Assembly: GCA_949128115.1 (NCBI GenBank)
Contig: OX421964.1
Location: forward strand, 20,670,892 to 20,734,891
Reading direction: 5' to 3'
DNA length: 64,000 bases
Source: Anaspis maculata
Lineage: Eukaryota; Arthropoda; Insecta; Coleoptera; Scraptiidae
Part shown: one piece after another, positions 22,759 to 34,945 of the stretch
Layout of the letters: every line of letters begins with the position of its first letter
How positions within the stretch are numbered: position 1 is the first letter of the stretch
Notes under the pieces: model-generated
Database searches by the model: none
Told to the model about the DNA's origin: nothing
The model's input: the letters and a program-made list of their open reading frames with translations, nothing else
Position numbers and translations under genes: made by a program

Positions 22759-24258
22759 TAAACTGCTCAACAATTGAAGTGGTCCACTCGAAAATTTCGC
22801 TCGATTTCAAATACGAATATCTCGGAAAAAAATCGACCGATTCATGAAAGTGCAGTGTTTTTGAATAGCTCATTCTTTCCACTATAAGGTGTAACAATAG
22901 ACCAAACAATCGAAAACATAATGCATGATGTACAGGGCGACAACGAAAGGAGTGTTAAAATGTTTCATTCTAAAGCACGTCCCATTTTTGCCAAAAAAAT
23001 CGCCGAGTCTTTCTGATTACATTTTCAAGAAGTGCACATTCATGGCTCGAAACGGTTTTCAAAATTCCCGCCTATATTCTTTGGTTACAGGGTGATGTGA
23101 AATGAAACAACTTTTTGTTTTTGTAGTGGTAACTTTTTTGTTTGTTAACCGATTTCCGCAATTTGGAGCTTATGTTGAAGCGAAGACCTCAGTTAAGAGG
23201 AATTGATCAACAGAATTGAATTAAAACATAATTTTAAAAAGGGGGGTTGCATCAAATGTGACCTAAGCATGAAATAAGGCCGAGATCCGATTTGGGGAAA
23301 TTTTTTAACAAGAATCAACTTGTCGTTGAAGGAACCACTCATTGCGAATATTTTAAGATCAGTCTCGCTTATATGGGGTCACAATTAACGACGGAAAACA
23401 CAAATTAGGACTGCATGTTTTCACAAGAGAACTGATGCCTTTGCTCACCTAGAAACATACGTACTCATTGTTACTTTTGACTGTTTCTGTTGACCCTCTG
23501 TTGACTGTCCAAATCGTCACGGAAACTCGATCAGTGATTCTCGTAACATAGGTTACGTGTATTTTCAGGTAAGCAAGAGCATCGGTTCTCCTGTAAAAAC
23601 ATGCAGTCCTAATTTGGGTTTTCTGTCGTTATTTGTTGCCCAAAATAAGCGAGACGGATCTTAAAATGTTCGTATTGAGTGGTTTCTTCAACGACAAGTT
23701 GATTCTTCTTGAAAAATTCGCCCAAATCGGATTCCGGTCTTATTTCATGCTCAGGTCACATTTGATGCAACCCCCCTTTTTGAAATCATGTGTCAATTCA
23801 ATTCTGTTGATCGATTCCTCTTACCTGAGGTCTTCGCTTCGACATAAGCTCCAAATTGTGAGAATCGGTTAACAAACAAAAAAGTTACCACTACAAAAAC
23901 AAAAAGTTGTTTTTTTATATCACCCTGTAACCAAAGAAGATAGGCGGAAATTTCAAAAACCGTTTCGAGCCATAGATGTGCACTTCATAAAAATGTAATC
24001 AGAAAGACTCGGCGATTTTTTTTGCAAAAGTGGGACGTGCTTAAAAATGAAACATTTTGAAACTCCTTTCGTTGTCGCCCGGTATATCATGAATTATGTT
24101 ATCAATTGTTTGGTCTTTTGTGGCACCTCATAGTGAAAAGAATAAGCTATCTAAAATCACTACACTTTTGAGAATCGGTCGATTTTTTTTTCGAGATATT
24201 TGTATTTGAAATCGGGCGAAATTTTCGAGTTGACCACTTCAATTGTTGAGCAGTTTAT
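22759..24258. mobile_element. Concentric CAGGGTG foldback (copy 2)
   Basis: A 1.5-kb palindrome built like the one at 17959. The outer arms start TTTAAACTGCTCAACAATTG (22759) and end with its complement (24258). The second pair is TA-CAGGGCGACAACGAAAGG (22931) and CCTTTCGTTGTCGCCCGG-TA (24065-24084). The third is TA-CAGGGTGATGTGAAATG (23096) and ATCACCCTG-TA (23920-23929). Offsets are about 165 and 155 bp. The apex (about 23474-23574) shares a CGTxAC..TAGxTTACG core and CAGGT(A/G)AG with the apex of copy 1. Confidence 0.8.
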
Positions 24259-25210
24259 ATATGTTAGACATGAGCTTTCAATAGCATGTATATTGCTTTT
24301 CTGGGCCTTAGGGAGGGCAGACAGACCCTCGAGAACTAAAAACTCTCTATAAAATGTACAATTAGTAGCCAAATCCTTTCACCCTGCCCCTTTCCCGCCC
24401 GAAATCACACTGTTGGCCTCTGCACTAAATTCCACGGCCAGTATCCCATATCCATTTTACATCCCCATCTCGGGGGTCTATGGGGTAGCAATATTATATC
24501 TACTCAAAAAAATCAAATTTCCCAAGGCCAATTTTCGTTTCCTAGCCCCTGTGCCTCGCCCGGTTTGTTTTTCATTGATTTCTCTTATATTCTTCAAGAA
24601 AAATGCAGGTATTGCATCCATGCTCTTTTTTCATCCCCCTTGCTGCCTTTCTTCTCTTCACTTCTTTCTTGTTACAACAAAAGCTGTTACATAGACTATT
24701 GACTACCAGCTAACAGCAGCGGCTCAAATTCTATCCATTCAGCAAGTTTTTACAAATGAATTGAAACTTTGGCTTGAAACTGTCTATGTTTTCAATTATG
24801 AGGAGTGACATTTTTCTTGACGGAAAACTGTACAAGATTTTGTATGAAATTTAATATTTAAAACTGTACAGTTCTTTGTAGAATGACAATGGAACGTTGC
24901 AAGTGGGCTTAACAAGATTCGTCAACAATCGGGTGATTGAAGATGGTATCTTGTAGTTGAAAGATTATTCTATCGTCCACCAAAAACTTTTCAGAATCGG
25001 ACAATTTTTTCTCGAAATATACCCATTTTTACCAAGGCAAAATTTCGGGGTGGTCCACTTGATGGCCCATTTTAATTTGCCAATCAAATGATTCAGATGC
25101 CAAATAATAATATTTGGTGAAATATTCAGACACGGCCGCATCTTCAAATTTAGCACATAAACTATCATTAGGCGACAAAACGTGATCAGCTTAACGAGCT
25201 TTAGCCCATA
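24259..25210. other. Non-coding; holds a fragment of the foldback outer arm
   Basis: 24965-25090 resembles the outer arm of the preceding foldback (AGAATCGGxCxATTTTTTxTCG, then GGTCCACTTGA), in the same orientation as its right arm. Another diverged relative may be at about 48900-48990. The remainder shows nothing recognisable. Confidence 0.4.
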
Positions 25211-25212
25211 TA

Positions 25213-26398
25213 GTCCATCCGCTAGGTACTATTCTGTATTTTTTTAGAGGTCGAAAAGGTTTTTTTTGGAATTCCAATCAGTTAAGGTCCACAGAATCAG
25301 ATTTTTTTGGTGGCAACGCTCAAAAGTGGTGCGGTCACTCTGTGCACCCCCATGGGGGCCAGCCCCCAGTTGATCGAATTTCAGTTCTGTAACTCGGAGG
25401 ATCGACACAGAATTACAAAAAATTCAGGATGTCATGAAAAAACTCCCTCAAAAGTCATCCACAATGAAGATACAGCCCTTCAAGTTTCAAAAAAGGCGAT
25501 TTCCGTGGAGGTACAATTTCCACAATTTTCAACGGATTTTGCTGAAAATTTGGCTAGGCCCCTCTGTAACAAGCATCTAGAAGGGGGAATTTTATTTTCT
25601 GGATAAACTGTCCAGTGGCGGAGCAACTGGGAATTTTGACATAATGCCGTCCCTCCTCATTTCTCAAGTCCCTGATCAACTTTGGACCCTGAAACTTTCA
25701 CTATGTATCGAATACATTGTTCAGCTACGATGTTCCCAAAAAAAAAAAAAAATTGTACACAATTTTTTATATAAAAAGAATACTAGGATATTCAGCTGAA
25801 AAAAATGAAAGCAAATCCCCCTCTTCTATATTAAACATTAAACCCAGAAACCAGCTCTGATTCTGATTTTTTTTGGGAACATCGTAGCTGAACAATATAT
25901 TCGATACATAGTGAAAGTTTCAGAGTCCAAAGTTGACCAGGGACTTGAGAAATGAGGAGGGACTGCATTATGTCAAAATTTCCAGTTGCTCCGCCACTGG
26001 ACAATTTATACAGAAAATGAAATTCCCCCTTCTAGATGCTTGTTACAGAGGGGCCTAGCCAAATTTTCAACAAAATCGGTTGAAAATTGTGGAAATTGTA
26101 CCTCCACGGAAATCGCCTTTTTTGAAACTTGAAGGGCTGTATCTTCATTGTGAATGACTTTTGAGGGAGTTTTTTCACGACATCCCTAATTTTTTGTAAT
26201 TCTGTGTCGATCCTCCGAGTTACAGAACTGAAATTCGATCAACTGGGGGCTGGCCCCCATGGGGGTGCACAGGGTGACCGCACCACTTTTGAGCGTTGCC
26301 ACCAAAAAAATCTGATTCTGTGGACCTTAAGTGATTGGAATTCCAAAAAAAACCTTTTCGACCTCTAAAAAAATACAGAATAGTACCTAGCGGATGGA
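25213..26398. mobile_element. Near-perfect 1.19-kb palindrome, TA-flanked
   Basis: Arms of about 530 bp run from GTCCATCCGCTAGGTAC to ATTGTTCAGCTACGATGTTC on the left (25213-25740) and back on the right (about 25873-26398). Only scattered mismatches are visible, making this one of the least diverged palindromes here. TA lies at both outer ends (25211-25212, 26399-26400). Inside the arms, CAGTGGCGGAGCAACTGG (25613) and its complement ending 25999 look like hAT-type ends. The ~130-bp loop is A/T-rich. No coding frame. Confidence 0.85.
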
Positions 26399-26400
26399 CT

Positions 26401-28480
26401 AATAAACCCATAAACATTTTGTAAGCTAAAACTTTTTTTTTTCACCAGTTAATAGGGTGTTTTCACAATTTCTTATCAATCGAAAAATGGAAAGTGCTTG
26501 GGGTCTGTATCCCACTATAGTGAATTTCGTTTTGCCAAAAAAATCTTCGCAATGACCTTGAAGATATACAAATGAACCAATTTTTTCCTGGCAAAAACAG
26601 CATGTGACGTCATCACTCGCCACCCGGCGGCTGGGCTGGCCGTCGTGATGACTTTGAAGGTCAGCTCGACGTTGGAGGTTGTCATCAAACTTCTGCATAA
26701 ACAGGTCTCGAGGGAATAGGTGGTATATTGTGCCTCGGTGTGGAAACACCTCGAAAGTGCCCCATCAAAATTGTTCCTGAATGTTCCCGAAAGTTGATCA
26801 GTTTCGAAAATACAATAGTTCACACCCCCTCAGCGCGATTTTCTATTATCGAACACTAATCGTGTTTCGAGGATCACTGGCTGGCTCTAGGATAAATTAC
26901 TTACTACGTGGAGGATACTTTGGTTGGACGTCCAGCATGTGCGTTCAACAAGTCCCGAGGAGTGGAGGTTCCTTATCAGTCTTATCACAAGTAATTACTG
27001 GGCAAGTACCTACCTACATTCTCCAATTACGCTGCAGCTTGACGCGTTTAAATTCGGCCGAGTTGTAATGGTCGTAGTTTTTGATAAATTCAGTGGAGCA
27101 TTTCATTTGGTTGAAGCTTTGATGAAGCCATCCAAAACATTTGTGATGGATACAAACCAAGATACAAACAAAATTCATGGTACAAACACACAAAAAAAAA
27201 CTGCGGTTTGAAAGTAATTGGAAAATTCGAATTTCAGATGATTTTATTTCTTAAATTCCTGACCAATTAGTATTTTGTATGCAGTAATAACTTATTTAAG
27301 CTTCCACATATATGTGTTAGTAACTAGTGTAGTATTTATGATTTTGGGGGATTTTTGATACAGTGAATACACTCTGTTAAACTTCAAAATCTGTTACATG
27401 CCAAAAAAGCCTCGTGCCTTTCCGGTGCGACTTACCATTGGTCTGTCTTATTTAGGAACACGGCCCGCCAGCTGATCAGTGAAGATAGGCCGGGGTTCTT
27501 TTGGATGGTCGGGGGCGCCACAGTATTGTGACCGAATTCCCAAAAAAAAAACAATCTCTAGCACCAAGCAATGACTTATACAATACTGAAGATGAAGCAA
27601 AGTTCATTTACAAAAGGTAACGAAGATGAACAGGTGCCGGTTGGCTAATTCTACAATAAAAAAATTAAAGAAAATGATATGTCGAATAATATTGTCAAAT
27701 AATGCCACAACAATGTTTATGTTACGTTCGGAAAAGAAGCTTGCCTTCAGCACAAGCCGGAATTGAAGTGAACGTTATCTGTTACAAAGCGTAGGTACCT
27801 GTCGTCTGGTTTTTAACAGTACCAGATAACAATTCAAGTCGAGGTAAATCTAAAGCGGCACGGTAGGTACCCAAGTTGATAAGCCACCCCAGAGAGTGTT
27901 ATTGGCTAGGGGATGTTACAATGTTACAAAAAACAATGAGCAGTTTATACATAAAACCTTGTGAATTTAGTTCTGAGATTTTCCCATCAAAATAATGTCT
28001 ACTGATTTTCAAGTCAAACTAGGACCTTTCGCCCTATAACATCTACGTTGAATTCAAAGTAACCAACAAGAAGGTACCACGAGACTGTCGGTGGCAAAAC
28101 TACAAAATTTGTGTACGGAGTTAAAAAGATGAAGAGTGATATTGATTTGCACAAAGCGCATATACTCTTGGCGAATGGTCGAAAATCGCAACAATTTAAT
28201 TGCGAGCAGACTGAATTTTGAATTTCACCCTTTATTGTCCCCTGAAAACTGCCAATCCATTTTTCTTCTGTCTTTTTCTAGAACGGTACTCAAGTAGTGT
28301 TCAGCCAAATATCAACGTGGAAAATGATTATCGTTCACGCATTTTTAATGAAACAATGCGACGATGTCGATGACGGTGACGTTGACGGCTTTCTGGCAAA
28401 ATCTCCAGACTTTGAAACGGGATGACAGAAAAATAGAAATGTCGGGAACTTGATCGTAGAAAAACTCGCTATGTAGCAGA
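26401..28480. other. Apparently single-copy sequence, no gene recognised
   Basis: No repeat partner found. Several 80-107-codon frames on both strands (for example near 26426-26823 and 26781-27211) overlap one another and have no domain that I recognise. It could contain small exons that I cannot detect without transcript data. Confidence 0.35.
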
Positions 28481-30710
28481 AAAACTGAGTGGTGGGTAAA
28501 AGAAAGAGGCCTACAACAATTCACTCAATTCAGTGTCGACTTCAACTCGAAAATATGACAAAAAGGGGAACCAAATCAGTCTTTACTTTACCTCCAAGTG
28601 AGAGACGGTTTCGTTTGATGCGCCAGGTGTGGTTGTACTTCTTTAGACGGCGAAACAACGCCCACTTCGGGTCCAATACCCTAATGATCCAACTTTCGCC
28701 AAATAAACCCGCAGAACAGGCGGTTTCTGGCTCTAAACTAACACAATTTCGACGACCACTCGAAAGGCAAAAACGTGGATGTACAGCACACAACTAGGCG
28801 ACAGCTCCGATGCAAGTTTCAAATTGTAAAGGAAGAAGTAGCCACGTCGCTTCGTTTATCAGATTCTGCCCACCGGCGCGCTGGGCTAGTTCTTATCTAT
28901 AGCCAATTGAAGAAAGGCACGCGGAACTCGTTTGCCGGAACGGCCACCGCAAGGTAACGAAATTCCCCAAACTACTAGAAAATAAACGGCAGGACAGAAC
29001 TGGACTGGCCCAATCGGTCTAGGTATTCAAAAACTAACAGAAGCAGAAAACGACGTAACAAATCTTAGAAAAAAACGAAAGTTCCCAGAACTTCTAGAAA
29101 CTATTAAAATAGTTACTTTAGTTACTTAGTGGAGTATAAAATGGGATCGTGGCTAAAGTACGGTACACAACACGAGTTGTGAATCCATAACGAGCTCGTG
29201 GATTACCACATACTAAGGAACTCTATCTCGTGTTTCTTAGACTGATACTTGGACAAAGCCGACATCAAGCCAATATGTCTATCTACTGATTGAAGTGAAA
29301 TGAAGCTTCACCTAAGTCATCCAGTATCTAAGGCATTCAGCTAGTAGAATAGGAAAGAAAAAATTTGAACATAAGAAGAATAATAATGATGTTCGATTGC
29401 TTGATTAGCAGTCTAAAGACTCTAAAGTGTAATGATGTACGAAGCCGAAGGCTGGGGGGTTGGAAGGAACACAAATCACAAAGAGATGTAGAGAACACAT
29501 CAAGGAAAGTACCAAAAATGGAAATTAGGATTACCCCGGGATACCCTGATAGGGAAGAAGCGAGAAGTTGTAATCTTGAAACTGAAAAAATACCTATGAA
29601 AAAAGAATGAGTCTAAGCGAAAAATGTGAAATACTTCAAGAATATTGGGACGCAAGAAAAAAAAGAGCAAATCGATGTGTGAAAATGTGAAGACTGAAAC
29701 AGAAAGTAATACTTCAGAAGAATCGGATACACGCAATTGGAGAAGTTGAAAGAAAGGAAAAAATCAAGAAGCGAAGAAGCTGATGACTGGGAAAACGAGT
29801 CAAAGAACATCGTGTGAAATCCGAAATCCGAAATGTTAGCCTCATATTTGATATCAGTCAGTGTGACGTGACGTCTATCAACTTCGTTACTACGGTATTC
29901 CAAAATGATTTCATTGAAGCGGCGCATGTCTAATGCGGGCCAAATTCCGGAAAGGCGGCAAGGACAATCATTTTTGAACACGCTGTACAGTAAATATCTA
30001 TTTTCATCAATAATATTCTCCACAAATAATTATGCGAATGTGACATCGTGACGGATTTTCTTACTGTACGATTCTCCCGGTTATATTACAGCACGGTGGA
30101 AACTGTGTTCTGGCAGGCACAGCATGGCAATCTAATAATCTCTACAAAGTATAAGAATGTCGTTTGGAAAACTCGATCCGGTATTGATTTTAATTGAAAA
30201 AATATAAAATACATAGGTATTTACATAGGTATGTAGGTAGGTACCTCGTGAATGTGATTCAAGGTAACTACGTGGTTCAAGAGTTCATACGATATTATCT
30301 TCTCCAATCAAAATAAGGCCATAGGTTAAATTGAAATATTGACAGAATTGATATGAGTATTTCCAGTTATGTGCTCGCCACCGTACTTATATTTAGAATG
30401 TCACATTTAATTGAGTTGAAATCAAATCATTCAAAAAATTAACAAAGAATAATGTCCAGAATCAATTTCCAAACATAAAAACTTGATTATCAAACCAGTA
30501 TGATATCATCGCTATACAATCAGCTGACATCTAGAACATTAAGCAACTGTTTCAGCCTCAATTGTATGAAATTCTCTTTCCCCTCTGGGCTTTAATTATC
30601 CACCCCTGCTTTTCTGCTTAATAGGTACGTACATAGGTACCTGAAAGTTGTGTTCACATTTGGGTGTGCGGCATTCGATTTTATTTTTGAATTGTAAACG
30701 TCTGTTGAAG
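28481..30710. other. Apparently single-copy sequence, no gene recognised
   Basis: Slightly richer in C/G at 28.5-29.0 kb, then purine-rich at 29.4-29.8 kb. The longest frame is minus strand 29613-30023 (136 codons); its first ~75 residues are compositionally protein-like but the rest is Phe/Ser low complexity. TAGGTAxxTACATAGGTATG repeats lie near 30212-30245. I do not support a gene here. Confidence 0.35.
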
Positions 30711-30718
30711 AATATACC

Positions 30719-30925
30719 CAGGGCCGGGCCTGGCCTATTTGCCGCCTGCGTGCCACCGAAAAATTGCCGCCCCCTCACCGGCAGTGGAGAGCCCCACCAA
30801 ATGCGGGAATGAAAAGAATCCTTTGAAATTCAACTTAATTATTATATTTCCGCCCCTATGACTTGCCGCCTGCCGTACTCGCCTGCGCGCCGGAACGCAC
30901 TGCCCGCCTGCTAGGCCCGGCCCTG
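30719..30925. mobile_element. 207-bp hAT-like MITE
   Basis: The terminal inverted repeats are CAGGGCCGGGCCTGGC on the left and CTAGGCCCGGCCCTG on the right. Flanks are AATATACC (30711-30718) and AATAAACC (30926-30933), an 8-bp duplication with one mismatch. The interior is GCC-rich (TTGCCGCCTGCG and TTGCCGCCTGCC occur at the two ends in the same orientation). No coding capacity; CAGGGCCGG ends plus an 8-bp duplication fit the hAT superfamily. Confidence 0.75.
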
Positions 30926-30933
30926 AATAAACC

Positions 30934-32182
30934 TCCCTATCCCTATAATAAATCACATCCGCTCGAATCTATTCAAGCCAAGTCGAGAGCCATTCTTGTC
31001 GGGCCAACAGTACGACAACACGAAGAGCAGTCCAGTGTCGGCGATTAGTAAAAAATAGAACCGAACGCGGCGAGCGCTGCAACAGCTTATTCTTTCATTT
31101 CCTGGGACGACGTTGGTCACCCCAAGGTCAGACAAGACAACGTTACAGCACATCGTTACAGGCGTTCGTTACAACCACTGATGCTATGAAGCAATTTCAC
31201 TCCCATGTGTGGTTCTGCGTTAGTGGTGTGTTGTGATCTAGGCGCGAGAATGGAAGTTTCACTTCAAAAACATCCAAGGTGGCTCAAATAAAGCCCAACA
31301 GACGGGTTTTCGGGGACTTTTTTCGAGAAAAAATTTGGACAGGTCGATTCTTTTTTCAAAAGGACGTTCAATGCTACACTCAACCGTGCATGTCGTTTCA
31401 TAAGTCTGGTAAAATAGGGATTATACTTGGAACTAATTAGGGACTCGATGAAAAAATATGGCAATAGAATAAATCAAAAACTGAATGAGAAAAACCAAAG
31501 TTACGTACCCACCGCGGTCACCATGCATAGTGAAATAAAAAATAAGAGACTAGTTAGGTTGACCAAGAAACGAAGAGAACAGGTAGGTACTTACCGCGCT
31601 GCGTAGATCAAAGCCTCGATCAAAGCAGTCAAAACCCAAAAAAAGGCATAGGAAGAAATAAAACTAGGGTCGGCGGTTTGACGTTGTCAGTCAGACTCAG
31701 ATTCAAGATGATACGGTTTCAAATTTTGAAGACAGCACTTTGACAACGCTATAAGTATCGTTGCCAACCCAACGAGGAAAAAGAGCCCTTCCATGTTCTA
31801 TATCTAAGACGTCACAAATATTTTTTTAAAACACTCATTGCGGCCGCAATTTTAGAAATTTAAGAAAAAGAAAAAAATACGGATACATTATTTTCAACCA
31901 TACTATAAATTAGGCAAGTACCCCATTACTTGATTTAATTGTTGCAGACAATTTGCAACAACAGCACCTTGGTCTCGAAATCTTCGGAAGCTTCTATCGT
32001 TAACCGCACTGTCCGTTGTCTTAAAACTGGATAAAATAACGCGAGAAGAAATTTTGCTGCCCACCGCGCATTTCTTGGGATAGGAAAAACGATTTGAAGA
32101 AATTTCCACGTCCAACAATGCACGTCTATGCTCAAGAATAAATAAACTGTAAACATTAGAACAAAAAATCTTATGAGTTAAT
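30934..32182. other. Apparently single-copy sequence, no gene recognised
   Basis: Mixed composition, no repeat partner, and no frame with a recognised domain. Confidence 0.35.
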
Positions 32183-32244
32183 CCTCTGTCACACGGTCAT
32201 CGAATTCATACCTGTCACTGAAAATATGTGACAAGATCAGTGAT

Positions 32245-32285
<41 letters not shown>

Positions 32286-32526
32286 GTAGATAGATATTTC
32301 ATTAAAGGATGAAAACAGGGATGAGAGCAAGTACCTATAGCTGCAAGTATGCATGCCATGCCAGAAAACTATGATGGAAAGCGTTCTATTCCAAATTCTT
32401 GATTTTATCTTGATCTAGTCAGATTGCTCTTTCCATCCTGTACAAGATTGATGACCGTGTGAAAACTTTAATCCTAGATTTTTTGGCTTACTTGCAGGTA
32501 TACATACAATGACCGTGTGACAGAGG
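32183..32526. mobile_element. 344-bp TIR element containing a GATA microsatellite
   Basis: CCTCTGTCACACGGTCAT (32183-32200) is matched by its exact complement at 32509-32526. A partial internal copy of the end, GATGACCGTGTG, is at about 32450. Inside lies a GATA tract (32236-32290), followed by ATTTCATTAAAGG, which read on the minus strand resembles a retroelement 3' end with a (TATC)n tail. No target duplication is obvious and no coding frame exists. Confidence 0.6.
32236..32297 (+). repeat. GATA microsatellite
   Basis: About 14 GATA units with one GGTA variant near the end. Confidence 0.95.
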
Positions 32527-33319
32527 CTTCGGGCTTTGGAGTAGGTGTTCAAAGTTTGTGAACTTTTTTTAGTACTTTGACTAGGTTGTAACTCCATGAT
32601 GGTCTAGAAAATACGTATATAAAAATCATTTCAGCATAATCTTCAATATTTTATGATCAATTCTATTTGAAAAGAATTTGATTCAAGCATACAGGGAGAG
32701 CTATCGCAAGGAACTGCGGAAAAAAGTTTCGGCGTTTTCCGGCCTCAATTTCAAAATTGCTTGCCGATTTAAGCTGACAAAAGTCATTCAATGCATTTAA
32801 CAGCGCCCGGTGAATGTCATTAAGGTTGGAATTGATAATAGTGTTGACAGTTGAAAGTGTCTGAAGTTTTTCATGATTTGCTTGTCAAACTGTTTGAACT
32901 GCGTTTTTCTTTGACTTGGCTGTACCCACCCGATAGGCATCAAGGGTGGGAGTCAAAAATTCAAAATTGAGCCTAACCTTTGTCCGAACCCGCAGACACA
33001 AGCTCATAATTGTTTCAAATTGACTGCCGGGAATAGCATCAAACGATATAAATTCGCCAAAATGATATTTCCGCCCACCTATCCTCACTATACGAGCACT
33101 TTCCGAACAACTGTTTCCAGGCCCATCCACACCACATAATGAACTTTTATGTTATTCCGGTTCTCGATATAGAAACGTGGCAACAAGTACGGAATGAATA
33201 GCGAAAGGTTAAACATTAAATTTGAACACTGAGCGTGAATCTACCTACAATCAAGTGATGCTGGGGGGTGATTTACATCCACACGCGTTTACATTTTGAT
33301 GTTTTCTGAGGGTTGATAT
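32527..33319. other. Apparently single-copy sequence, no gene recognised
   Basis: No repeat structure and no recognisable frame. Confidence 0.35.
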
Positions 33320-34345
33320 CTAAACTATGTTGCGTGCTCCAGTCTCCCAGTTCCCAAAATCGAGTTCTGAAATTGTCCTCCTGCCGTTATCGACTTTTCT
33401 TAGGGGAAGGCCACATGTTATTAATGCGATTATTGAACTCGCAGGCCTGCAGTTTTGGAAATGGCACTGCAATTTTTTAGTTCCTCCCCCTGCCGCTTCG
33501 TCTTCCTTCACGGCGAAATTCGCTCGCACAACAGTTTCGCCGGACTCTGCTTGCCGGAACTGGCGAAAGGGGCGCCAAGGGGCGGGGGCGGCGCCCCAGT
33601 CATCTGTAAGATGTGACAATGCAATGCCCGGAACCATAAATTAAACTTTAGCACTTGCTACAGTGGCCGCTTGGGGTGGACAGAGCAGATAAGGCCCCAG
33701 CGCCATATATCAGGAGATAGGCAATGCAAATTCTAACTCTCTGTACTATACTATTCTTCACCGCCGCCACCACCGCCGGCCTAGCTCTAGCCACTGGTCT
33801 CTTCATTTGGAACACCACTGGGGCCGTGGGGAGGGGGGAGGTGGCGGCGGGCGGCGTACGTCCTACTACATGCTCAAGATAGAAGGGGAGGATAAAATAT
33901 AGCGCTCCGAGAGCCCGGGCCAGAATCCAGATTTGCATCGCCCTTCTAGCTCAGCTAACGAGAAAGTCTAAAACCGGACCCTGGCTGCTGCTGGCTGGCG
34001 GCGCGCTGGTTGGAAGCTTCATCACTAAAGAATTGTCGCCGACATTGCCGAAACACGAGCACCCACAGCGGCATAGTAGTAGAGGTATATGGTATGGCGA
34101 AATCAGGAAATAAAGGGTGCGGAAAGAAAATATACAACCCTTTTGTGTAAACGGTCCCGGGTGGTGGGGGCGAAAGGGGTGGCAGTAAGGTATAATTGCG
34201 GCGTTGGGGGCGACAAATGGTGATAACTGGGAAATTGTGTGAGAGAAAAGAGCACCCGTGCGCCTTTTATTTCCATTTTCGAATTAAAGCAAATTTTATG
34301 GGCGCGCAGAGATAGGCCTTACGGAAAACAGGATGCTTTGCTTAT
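33320..34345. other. GC-rich, apparently single-copy island
   Basis: Contains CCGCCGCCACCACCGCCGG (about 33761-33779), a GGCGGGGGCGGCGCC block (33581-33595) and, at 34270-34330, AATTAAAGCAAATTTTATGG, a homeodomain/Caudal-like string. Mutually overlapping frames on both strands (33320-33644 each way) argue against real coding. A candidate cis-regulatory or UTR region, by inference only. Confidence 0.35.
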
Positions 34346-34664
34346 CTGATTTTAGATATTTCTTCCCCTGGTTTTTTGCTTTCCATTGAACGGGAACGGT
34401 GTGATGGTAAATCGGTCGAAAAATACAAAGATAAAGATGAATTTTGACGGTTCACGATCCAAACCGATCCGGAACCGAAACCTTTTTTCAGGGGCAATTT
34501 CGACCTACTTCTGACAATTTGACTTTTCTGATCTAAGCTGAATTTACCATTATCCCATGTCACAAAATTTTCACAATTACTGAAATCTTCTCCATTTCCA
34601 TTTTTTTTTGTAATAATAGATGGCAAAGAATGTGATGAAATTCTGGGAGCCCACTCGGCGGTCC

Positions 34665-34945
34665 ACAGCCAGCTCAGTCCACAGCTCAAACGTCCCACCG
34701 GAAAAAGTCCACGAATCATGTATCCCCGAGTTCACCCACCGTGAAGACATCCGCTTCTAAAACGATCCACAGGAAAAAGTCCACCACGCCTTTACCACCG
34801 AATTCTGACACCGCAAACACATCCACTTCTCAAACAGTCCACCGGCAAAAGATCCTCCACGCATTCATCTCCGAGTCCTCACACCGATAAATCATCCCAC
34901 GGCTCAAATGTCCCCCCGGAAAAAAGTCCACCGCTCATTTAGCCA
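34665..34945 (+). repeat. 72-bp minisatellite, four diverged units
   Basis: The landmark CTCAAACxxTCCACCGGAAAA recurs at 34685, 34757, 34829 and 34903, giving a period of 72, 72 and 74. Each unit also has an AAGTCCACxxxTCAT segment and a CCGAGTTC/CCGAATTC segment. Although 72 is divisible by three, I found no frame open through all units. Confidence 0.7.

Noticed and set aside
29613..30023. 136-codon minus-strand open frame
   Set aside because: The N-terminal half is mildly protein-like, but the second half is Phe/Ser low complexity, there is no known domain and no supporting neighbours.
33320..33644. 105-codon frames on both strands
   Set aside because: Exact antisense mirrors without a domain; likely composition effects.
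34665..34945. CRISPR-like array
   Set aside because: Units are contiguous and diverged with no unique spacers, and the genome is eukaryotic.
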